Assembly: GCA_017885485.1 (NCBI GenBank)
Contig: JAFNFZ010000210.1
Location: 1 to 11,766, forward strand
Source of the DNA: Chloroflexota bacterium
GTDB taxonomy: Bacteria > Chloroflexota > Dehalococcoidia > UBA2247 > RBG-13-53-26
Length of the DNA: 11,766 nucleotides
Direction: 5' to 3'
Program-made: the position numbers and the translations under genes
Notes under the pieces: model-generated
What the model saw: the letters and a program-made list of their open reading frames with translations, nothing else
Told to the model about the DNA's origin: nothing
The model's database searches: none
Part shown: positions 1 to 6,360 of the stretch, piece by piece
Numbering within the stretch: position 1 is the stretch's first letter
Layout: every line of letters begins with the position of its first letter

Positions 1-103
1 TGTCGCCCCGGAAACTCACCTTGAAGTCAGTGAATGTGACCCGGTCTCTCTCTTGGGCATAGCGCCTGGCTTTCTCAACTTTGCCAATCAGGCTGGACTG
101 CAT
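1..103 (-). CDS. Small protein, N-terminal fragment (cut by window edge)
   Basis: Only the first 34 codons are present. They begin MQSSLIGKVEKARRYAQE and end at the left edge in FRGD. The ATG at 101-103 is supported by a GAGGAG Shine-Dalgarno (minus strand, 114-109) five bases upstream and by a promoter at 132-161, so this is a real gene start with its own transcription unit. The visible part is basic and helical at first, then turns to beta-like residues. From memory, small Chloroflexota proteins with similar starts continue into a SWIM-type Cys/His zinc-binding motif. The part that would carry it lies outside the window, so that identity is a guess. The gene is on the same strand as the secretion genes but is separated from them by a terminator-like hairpin. 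Confidence 0.65.
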   Translation of the reverse strand, partial: MQSSLIGKVEKARRYAQERDRVTFTDFKVSFRGD

Positions 104-110
104 ATGCGCT

Positions 111-156
111 CCTCGGTGGGACTATAGAAGCATTTTAACCCTTTGCACCACCGAGG
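111..156. repeat. 9-bp inverted repeat bracketing a promoter -10 region
   Basis: CCTCGGTGG at 111-119 is the exact reverse complement of CCACCGAGG at 148-156. The 28-base spacer contains the -10 box and the expected transcription start. Only one arm would be in the mRNA made from this promoter, so a DNA-level role such as paired operator half-sites is more plausible than an RNA hairpin. Chance cannot be excluded. Confidence 0.45.
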
Positions 157-161
157 GTCAA
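132..161 (-). promoter_or_regulatory. Sigma-70-type promoter of the leftmost gene
   Basis: On the minus strand TTGACC (161-156) and TAAAAT (137-132) are separated by 18 bases, each matching the consensus at five of six positions. Transcription would start near 125, leaving a leader of about 20 bases that contains the GAGGAG ribosome binding site. One arm of a perfect 9-bp inverted repeat abuts the -35 box and the other covers the ribosome binding site. Confidence 0.65.
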
Positions 162-208
162 TAGCCTGTTGTGCATGGCCAGAGTGACTGCCTCTGGCGG
201 CAAACACA

Positions 209-245
209 AAGGGTGGTGAGGTCTTTCACTATCCCCACCACCCTT
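209..245 (-). terminator. Hairpin terminator after the gspE-gspF unit
   Basis: AAGGGTGGTG (209-218) and CACCACCCTT (236-245) are perfect 10-bp complementary arms around a 17-base loop. The hairpin begins about 45 bases after the gspF stop codon. Read on the minus strand, the stem ends in TT and continues TGTGTTTG, which is T-rich but not a clean T run. The position between two same-strand genes, one of which has its own promoter, supports a terminator. Confidence 0.55.
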
Positions 246-291
246 GCCACACACAATGCGCAGGTCTGAGCCAGACCCGGAAGACCCTGCC

Positions 292-1503
292 CTAGCCGCC
301 GACAGAACCCATGATGCCGTACATGGTTGACACAAGCGCGATGGCAATGAAGGCCACCATGCCTCCCATGATCAGCGTGGTCACAGGTGCAATCATCGAG
401 GTCATCATGGTGGTACGCTCAGTCGCCTCCATGTCATAACTCTGGGCCACCGTGTCCATGGTGTTGTCCAGATTACCTGTATTCTCACCTACTAACGCCA
501 TCTGGACTATCAACGGGAGAAACACCGGGTTTTTCGACATTGGGCGAGACAGGCCTTGGCCCTGGAGCATCTCCTGCCTGACATCAACCAGGGACCGGGC
601 AACGACCCTGTTGGTGCTGCTGTTGGCGCACAAGGTGATTATCTCCGGCAGGGGTACCCCGGCACGGAACAGCGTGGATATGGTAGCTGCACAGCGAGCC
701 AGCTCGCTCAGGATTATGATGCGCCCAAACAACGGCAGACGGAGCATCAGTTGGTCTCGCTTGTACTTTCCCTCATCCGATCTCGTGGCCACAAAAGCTG
801 CCACCACCAGGATGAAAAGGCCAAGAAGCATATACAAACCCCAGGCCGTGAGGAAGTCAGTCATCCCCAGCAGAATCCTGGTCACCAACGGCAATTCCGT
901 ATCCAGGGACTCATAAAGAGTCGAGAAGGAGGGGACAACAAACGCGACCAGAACGGCAACCACACCAAGCGCCAGTACGAAGACAATAACGGGATAGATG
1001 AGTGCATTACGCACCTTCGCAGCGGCATTGGCATTCTTCTCGATGTGGTCGGCCATCTGGCGCAGTGACTTCTCCAGATTGCCCGTCTCCTCAGCAACCG
1101 CTATAGTCCGGCAGTAAAGGGAGGAGAAGGCCATGGGCTGCCTGCCCATAGCCTGGGACGGTTTCATGCCGTTGCGGATGTCCTTGGCCACCTCACCCAC
1201 GATACGCTTGAGGGCGCGGTTACTGATCTGATCCCCCAACAGGTCAAGGGAGGCAGCAATATCAAACCCCGAGTCGATGAGCAGGGCCAACTGCCTGGAG
1301 AACATTACCACTTCACGAGGGGTGATCTTGTAGAAAGCCGCATTGACTTTCTCTCGATCGATAAGTGGCTTGCTCTCCTTCAGACTGAGTAGCTTCAGGC
1401 CACTGTAGTTGAGCAGGTCGAGCGCCACCGCTTCAGTCGGCGCATTCACCTTCCCTTTGACCAACTCCTTCTGCTGATTGTAGGCTACATAACGATAGTC
1501 CAT
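292..1503 (-). CDS. Type II secretion / type IV pilus inner-membrane platform protein (GspF/PilC family)
   Basis: This 403-residue protein is an integral inner-membrane platform that couples the cytoplasmic assembly ATPase to pilin polymerisation. It has the family's usual length and duplicated architecture. The first T2SSF domain spans roughly residues 68-191 and carries AEETGNLEKSL (137-147). The second spans roughly 271-392 and carries VGENTGNLDNTMD (338-350). Three hydrophobic segments, near 168-192, 218-240 and 369-395, fit the expected membrane topology. The short N-terminal part (1-60) is the typical soluble lead-in. The ATG has GGAGGA four bases upstream. The gene lies 138 bases downstream of the gspE-like ATPase on the same strand and is probably co-transcribed with it. 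Sequence alone does not separate a pilus from a secretion role, so no symbol is given. Confidence 0.93.
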   Translation of the reverse strand: MDYRYVAYNQQKELVKGKVNAPTEAVALDLLNYSGLKLLSLKESKPLIDREKVNAAFYKITPREVVMFSRQLALLIDSGFDIAASLDLLGDQISNRALKRIVGEVAKDIRNGMKPSQAMGRQPMAFSSLYCRTIAVAEETGNLEKSLRQMADHIEKNANAAAKVRNALIYPVIVFVLALGVVAVLVAFVVPSFSTLYESLDTELPLVTRILLGMTDFLTAWGLYMLLGLFILVVAAFVATRSDEGKYKRDQLMLRLPLFGRIIILSELARCAATISTLFRAGVPLPEIITLCANSSTNRVVARSLVDVRQEMLQGQGLSRPMSKNPVFLPLIVQMALVGENTGNLDNTMDTVAQSYDMEATERTTMMTSMIAPVTTLIMGGMVAFIAIALVSTMYGIMGSVGG

Positions 1504-1518
1504 CTCATCCTCCGATCT

Positions 1519-1541
1519 GGCTCACTCCAACACATTGAGCC
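1519..1541. repeat. Small hairpin in the gspE-gspF intergenic gap
   Basis: GGCTCA (1519-1524) and TGAGCC (1536-1541) are complementary around an 11-base loop. On the minus strand the hairpin sits just upstream of the gspF ribosome binding site, in a 138-base gap with no other clear signal. It could influence mRNA processing or translation of gspF, but a 6-bp stem is weak evidence. Confidence 0.25.
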
Positions 1542-1641
1542 GTTTTCTCCCTCCCCCGGCAGCTTCTCCCCACTTTCTTGGCACACTCGATTTGAGAACC
1601 TCCAGGATACGCGAACCCTATGCTGACCGAAGCAGGCATAT

Positions 1642-4302
1642 CTACTCCAGAGAATAGGCATTGCGCAATACCTCGGAGACAGTGGTCAGGCCCTGTTTTA
1701 CCTTGAGCATTCCGTCCTTCAGCAGGGTAATCATCCCCTCCTTTATTGCCGCTTCTTTCACCAGAGCCGCGCTGGACCCCTTCAAGATGAGAGATCTTGT
1801 GTTCTCACTCATGACCAGAACCTCAAAGAGTCCCAGCCTGCCGCGATAGCCGGTATAAGAACAGAGATCACATCCGGTGCCAGAGAGATAACTCTCCAAC
1901 TCCTCTCCAGTAGCATTGCGGAACGCCGATCTTTCCGACTCCGAGGGTTCCACCTCGGCAGCACAGTTCAGGCAAATACGCCGCGCCATACGCTGGGATA
2001 CGGTCCCCGTAACGACTGTGGAGACCAGAAACGGCTCTATGCCAAGGTCGAGAAGACGATAGACCACGCCTATTGCATCGTTAGCGTGAATCGAGGACAG
2101 AACAAGATGGCCGGTGAGAGCAGCTTTCACTGCAATAGTGGCAGTTTCTCCGTCACGAATCTCGCCCACCAATATCACATCAGGATCCAAGCGCATCATA
2201 GAGCGCAAAGTACCTGCGAAGGTAACTCCCGCCTTTGGATTGACCTGAATCTGCTTTATGTTCTCGAAGCGGTATTCGACAGGGTCCTCGACTGTAATGA
2301 TATTGCGCGTTATCTTGTCGAGGGTATTCACCGAGGCATAGAGGGTGGTTGTCTTGCCTGCACCGGTGGGTCCGCTGATCAGGATCATACCGAAGGGAAC
2401 GCTGAGCATGTTCTGGTACTTCTTCAGGGAGTCCGGTGAAAAACCCAATTGTGGCAAATCCAATACGGCCACCGATTTGTCGAGAAGGCGCATGACCACA
2501 GCCTCGCCGTGAACCGTCGGGCTGGTGGCCACTCGAATGTCTATGCCCTTGCCCTTCACCTCAACCGAGAACTGCCCGTCTTGCGGCCTGATGTGATCGG
2601 CAATATTCAGATCAGACATCACCTTGACTCGGGAGGTCAATGGCGGATGTATCTTGATGGGAAGAGACATCACCTCATGCAGAACCCCATCGATACGATA
2701 GCGGATGCGCAACCTCTTCTCTTCCGGCTCGATGTGTATGTCCGACGCCCTGGCCTTGACGGCTTCTTCAATAACCAGATTGAGAGCAGCAGCCACCGGG
2801 GCATTGGCAGTAGCTGCAACCAGGTCAACACCGGCAGCAGCCTCAATGCCGGTATCGATACGCGAAATCTGCTCGGCAATCTGGCCAAATTTCTTGTAGT
2901 TGAAATCAATAGCTTCCAGGATCTCGTTCTTCTCAGCGGCAACAGCCTGCACTCTCATCTTGGTCTGATGCTCAAGAACCTGGATAGTCTGGATATCGCT
3001 GGGATTGACCATTGCCACCACCAACCGGTTATCCTCGACACCAATCGGGATGACAGTGAATCTTCTGGCGGTGTTCTCCGGGATCATCCGCAGCGCCTCA
3101 GGGCGGGCTGCCTTGCGGAGCTTCACCTTGGGCTTCTCCACAACCTCTTCTACCACCGGCTTGCGCGGCTCCAGAACAACCGGCGGTTGAAGGGATTCAG
3201 GGCCGATCTCAGTTTCAAGCCCCTTGTCCACCTGTTCGGCAGACAGGTCTTCAACCGGCCTGGCTTCAACTCCCAGGCTGGAAGGCTCCAATACCACCAC
3301 AGACTCGCCAGCCTCCGAACTCGGGGACATCACCACTGAGTCTTCGGGCAACCGGGCAACTTCCGCACTTGCCACGCGGTCAGTCTCCGGTTGTCTCTCT
3401 GCTGATGCTTCCCGTTCACGAGTCGCTGCACTCCGAGACGTCCTTTTCTTCTCGGCCTTTTCCCCACGCTTCGGTTTGGATCGCACCACCAGAAGTTGAT
3501 CGACAACGCTCCTCATGGTGAATTCCTTGGGTGCAGTCTCTTCCGCCGCAGCAGCCAATTCGGCCCCGGCATCCAGACCAATCAACCGTATCTTATGCTG
3601 TTCCGCAAACTCCCTGGCCGCAGCAGTAGGCCTCTCTGAAACCAGAAGTATCTTCTCCCTGATGCCAGTGTCGTTGCACTTGACATCGAACAGGGAGACC
3701 TGGCCCAGATCCACCTGATCGCCATCAACATGGTCAATTCCTATTCTTGACACCAGGAAACCATCATCCAGGAAGGCTATGGCCTCAAAGACATGTGTTG
3801 TGCCAGAACTGCCGGTCAGTTTGGCGCCTTCCACGACCTGGTAACCAGCAAGCCTCAGAGTGGCGATAACCTCGGACTTCTCTCTGAATTCGGAGGGGAT
3901 CTCTGTCGACACATTCCGGGCCAGGGGTGGACGATCCAGGAATGCCCGCATCATCGAGTTGTCGAAGACCTTCACCCCATCCTTCTGGGCGAATTGGCCA
4001 GCAACAGAGCTGAGATGGGGGACTGCGATGATTGCCCGGTGCTCAATGCTGCAATCCAGGCACTTGTCCTCGAAGGCAAACAGCCTCTGCAGGCTTGCCT
4101 CTGGATCTTCGGCATTGGTGATAACGTCGATGGCGATTGTGTAGGTTATCAACCCATACTGCCGTTGCACCAGATAGTCGAAGGCACGTTCTATGCCGGA
4201 CTTACCCTGTACGGTGGCAGCTTGGGTTACAACATACCCTTGGGACACCAAGCGCTCGATAAAGCTATCGGTCACTTGGTCCATTTGCTTCTGGGCCAGC
4301 AA
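1642..4302 (-). CDS. Secretion/pilus assembly ATPase (GspE/PilB family) with a large N-terminal extension
   Basis: The C-terminal half (about residue 400 onward) is a complete GspE/PilB ATPase that powers pilus or pseudopilus assembly at the inner membrane. An MshEN/T2SSE-N-like domain lies near 402-470. It is followed by Walker A GPTGAGKT (644-651), the Asp box ITVEDPVEYRFE (669-680), Walker B LDPDVILVGEIRD (705-717), the His box LTGHLVLSSIHAND (729-742) and a zinc tetracysteine CLNC (777-780) plus CDLC (811-814). At 886 residues it is far longer than the usual 500-600. Residues 7-117 and 142-245 appear to be two copies of one domain resembling a degenerate PDDEXK/Mrr-like fold. Residues about 275-400 form a charged, Pro/Glu/Val-rich linker. 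I chose the TTG start at 4302 because AGGAGGAGG lies 5-8 bases upstream; the next in-frame ATG (codon 7) would be too far from it. Confidence 0.93.
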   Translation of the reverse strand: MLAQKQMDQVTDSFIERLVSQGYVVTQAATVQGKSGIERAFDYLVQRQYGLITYTIAIDVITNAEDPEASLQRLFAFEDKCLDCSIEHRAIIAVPHLSSVAGQFAQKDGVKVFDNSMMRAFLDRPPLARNVSTEIPSEFREKSEVIATLRLAGYQVVEGAKLTGSSGTTHVFEAIAFLDDGFLVSRIGIDHVDGDQVDLGQVSLFDVKCNDTGIREKILLVSERPTAAAREFAEQHKIRLIGLDAGAELAAAAEETAPKEFTMRSVVDQLLVVRSKPKRGEKAEKKRTSRSAATREREASAERQPETDRVASAEVARLPEDSVVMSPSSEAGESVVVLEPSSLGVEARPVEDLSAEQVDKGLETEIGPESLQPPVVLEPRKPVVEEVVEKPKVKLRKAARPEALRMIPENTARRFTVIPIGVEDNRLVVAMVNPSDIQTIQVLEHQTKMRVQAVAAEKNEILEAIDFNYKKFGQIAEQISRIDTGIEAAAGVDLVAATANAPVAAALNLVIEEAVKARASDIHIEPEEKRLRIRYRIDGVLHEVMSLPIKIHPPLTSRVKVMSDLNIADHIRPQDGQFSVEVKGKGIDIRVATSPTVHGEAVVMRLLDKSVAVLDLPQLGFSPDSLKKYQNMLSVPFGMILISGPTGAGKTTTLYASVNTLDKITRNIITVEDPVEYRFENIKQIQVNPKAGVTFAGTLRSMMRLDPDVILVGEIRDGETATIAVKAALTGHLVLSSIHANDAIGVVYRLLDLGIEPFLVSTVVTGTVSQRMARRICLNCAAEVEPSESERSAFRNATGEELESYLSGTGCDLCSYTGYRGRLGLFEVLVMSENTRSLILKGSSAALVKEAAIKEGMITLLKDGMLKVKQGLTTVSEVLRNAYSLE

Positions 4303-4359
4303 ACCAGCCTCCTCCTATTCTAAGCCCATGGGATCATGCCGAGAGTACACCGAGGATAT

Positions 4360-4388
4360 ATGCTAAGGGCAGACGAAGCACCTGTCAA
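4360..4388 (-). promoter_or_regulatory. Sigma-70-type promoter of the gspE-gspF unit
   Basis: On the minus strand a perfect TTGACA (4388-4383) is followed after exactly 17 bases by TAGCAT (4365-4360), a 4/6 match to TATAAT. The start site would fall near 4353, giving a leader of about 50 bases that contains the strong AGGAGGAGG before the TTG start of the ATPase gene. Confidence 0.65.
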
Positions 4389-4456
4389 GATGAACAAACG
4401 CCGTCCCCAAAGCTGGATGGAAAACTGTAAGAAAAATGAGAAGAATTCAGGTTCGG

Positions 4457-4485
4457 TTGAGATCAAATTGCGTGCGGACTATAAT
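4457..4485 (+). promoter_or_regulatory. Sigma-70-type promoter of the radical SAM gene
   Basis: TTGAGA (4457-4462) and a perfect TATAAT (4480-4485) are separated by the optimal 17 bases. Transcription would begin near 4492, leaving a leader of about 20 bases with AGGAGAGGTG before the ATG at 4514. The -35 box is about 70 bases from the -35 box of the divergent gspE promoter. Confidence 0.8.
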
Positions 4486-4513
4486 GTCAAGGCAACAACA
4501 GGAGAGGTGACCG

Positions 4514-6337
4514 ATGGGTTATCCCGACAGCATCTTATACAAAGTTGCCAGGCCAGGTCGCTACACCGGTGGCGAGTGGAACAGCATCGTGAAGGACTGG
4601 CAAACCACCCGGGTGAGGGTTGCCCTTGCCTATCCGGATACCTACGAGATCGGCATGTCCAATCTGGCCCTGCCCATCCTGTATGAGCTACTTAACAAGC
4701 AGCCCAACGTTCTCGCCGAGAGAGTCTTTGCGCCGTGGATCGACATGGAAGCGGCAATTCGCCAGGCGAAGATACCTCTCCTCAGTCTCGAGTCCAAGCG
4801 ACCCCTCATGGAATTCGACATTGTCGGTTTCTCCCTGGGTTATGAGCTCACCTACACCAATGTGCTCAACATGCTCGATCTGGCCGGCATACCAGTGCTG
4901 GCGGGCAACAGAGATGAATCGTATCCCCTGGTAGTGGCCGGTGGTACCTGCACGCTCAACCCGGAGCCGATGGCGGATTTCGTGGATCTCTTCGCCATCG
5001 GCGACGGCGAGGAGCTGGCCGTGGAGTTGGTCACCGCCTTTCAGAAATACAAGGACAACGGCTGCTCAAGGAATGAGATACTGTCGGGACTGGCGGCAAT
5101 TCCTGGAGTCTATGCGCCGAATGTTCTCAGGACAGACTGTCAGTCCAGCGCAAATCCCACCGCCAGCAGCAACATGCCTCCCCGGCCAAAGGCAACAGTG
5201 AAGCAGCGTACACTGCTCGCTCTGCCCCCTGCAGTGGTCAGGCCTGTAGTGCCTTTCGTAGAGGTAGTCCATGATCGGGGCGCCATCGAGATTCAACGTG
5301 GTTGCACGCGAGGCTGTCGCTTCTGCCAGGCAGGTTTCGCTTACCGTCCCCAACGCCATCGAAGTCAACAGGAAGTGGTAGAGGCATCCGACCAGCTCAT
5401 CCGCAACTGTGGCTACAGCGAGATATCGCTGGTTTCTCTGGCCACAAACGACTACCCGGGTATCGACTGCCTGGTGAGCACCCTGGCACACGACCATGGC
5501 AGCCGCCAGTTGACAATCTCCCTGCCGAGTTTGCGCATTGACACGTTCTCGGTGAAACTGATGGACTCCCTTCGTTTCGTCAAGAAGCCGGGGCTCACCT
5601 TCGCACCTGAGGCAGGGACAGAGCGGTTGAGGCGGGTTATCAACAAAGCCGTGCCTGACACACAGATCATCGAGACCATGGCCACCGCTACCAGCAAAGG
5701 TTGGAGGAACTTCAAGCTGTACTTCATGATCGGCCTGCCAACTGAGACCATGGAAGATGTCGAAGGCATCGTTCGCCTGGTCGGCAGGCTGCGTCACACA
5801 GGAAGAGGGAATGAACCCCGGATCAAGCTCAGTGTGTCAGCCTTCGTACCAAAGTCCCATACTCCTTTTCAGTGGGTGGCACAGGACAGCCAGGATCAAC
5901 TGAGGCTCAAATTTGAAGTACTGAAGAGGGGCCTCCGTGGCCTGCAGGTTCATCTGTCCTGGGAGAATCCGGAGACCAGCCTGCTGGAAACTGTACTGGC
6001 ACGCGGTGATCGCCGAATTGGCAGGGTAATCTACCATGCCTGGCAGGCCGGCTGCACATTCGACGCATGGAACGAACGCCTCAGGTATGACCGCTGGCGG
6101 CACGCCTTCGACAAAGCAGGCCTCGATCCTGGCTCATATGCTCACCGCCAGCGGTCCCTGGATGAGCTGCTGCCGTGGGCACACGTAGACACCGGAGTGA
6201 GCCATGATTTCCTGAAGCAGGAATACCTTCGTGCCCTTCGGGAGGAAGAGACGCCCGACTGCCGACTTGGCTGCAATGCCTGTGGGCTGGAGAGTTGGCA
6301 GTCACAGTGCCAGAGCAAACACGGGGAGTCTTCCTAG
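4514..6337 (+). CDS. B12-binding-like radical SAM protein of the uncharacterised TIGR03960 type
   Basis: This 607-residue protein should bind a [4Fe-4S] cluster and S-adenosylmethionine. The radical SAM signature is GCTRGCRFCQAGF, with cluster cysteines C264, C268 and C271. Upstream, residues about 33-180 form a cobalamin-binding-like Rossmann domain (ALAYPDTYEIGMSN at 37-50, GGTCTLNPEP at 143-152, AIGDGEE at 161-167). Downstream are TFAPEAGTERLRR (362-374) and YFMIGLPTET (403-412), typical of the radical SAM barrel. The C-terminus has a second cysteine cluster, CRLGCNACG (C583, C587, C590). The layout matches the family described as the N-terminal part of fused radical SAM/DUF2344 proteins; the reaction is unknown. 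The ATG follows AGGAGAGGTG and a near-consensus promoter. No DUF2344 gene follows: the next gene is convergent lon, 23 bases away. Confidence 0.88.
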   Translation: MGYPDSILYKVARPGRYTGGEWNSIVKDWQTTRVRVALAYPDTYEIGMSNLALPILYELLNKQPNVLAERVFAPWIDMEAAIRQAKIPLLSLESKRPLMEFDIVGFSLGYELTYTNVLNMLDLAGIPVLAGNRDESYPLVVAGGTCTLNPEPMADFVDLFAIGDGEELAVELVTAFQKYKDNGCSRNEILSGLAAIPGVYAPNVLRTDCQSSANPTASSNMPPRPKATVKQRTLLALPPAVVRPVVPFVEVVHDRGAIEIQRGCTRGCRFCQAGFAYRPQRHRSQQEVVEASDQLIRNCGYSEISLVSLATNDYPGIDCLVSTLAHDHGSRQLTISLPSLRIDTFSVKLMDSLRFVKKPGLTFAPEAGTERLRRVINKAVPDTQIIETMATATSKGWRNFKLYFMIGLPTETMEDVEGIVRLVGRLRHTGRGNEPRIKLSVSAFVPKSHTPFQWVAQDSQDQLRLKFEVLKRGLRGLQVHLSWENPETSLLETVLARGDRRIGRVIYHAWQAGCTFDAWNERLRYDRWRHAFDKAGLDPGSYAHRQRSLDELLPWAHVDTGVSHDFLKQEYLRALREEETPDCRLGCNACGLESWQSQCQSKHGESS

Positions 6338-6360
6338 AACTCCACGTCAGACCTGCGGAG

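Noticed and set aside
135-347. A 70-codon open frame across the gspF terminator
   Set aside because: It overlaps the gspF 3' end out of frame and runs through the terminator hairpin and the promoter of the next gene.
2449-3339. A 296-codon open frame on the plus strand inside the ATPase gene
   Set aside because: It lies entirely opposite gspE, which has all its catalytic motifs on the minus strand. The predicted product is His/Leu/Arg-rich with no recognisable domain and no ribosome binding site.
5066-5797. A 243-codon open frame on the minus strand inside the radical SAM gene
   Set aside because: It is an antisense shadow with low-complexity composition and no ribosome binding site. The plus-strand gene is clearly coding.
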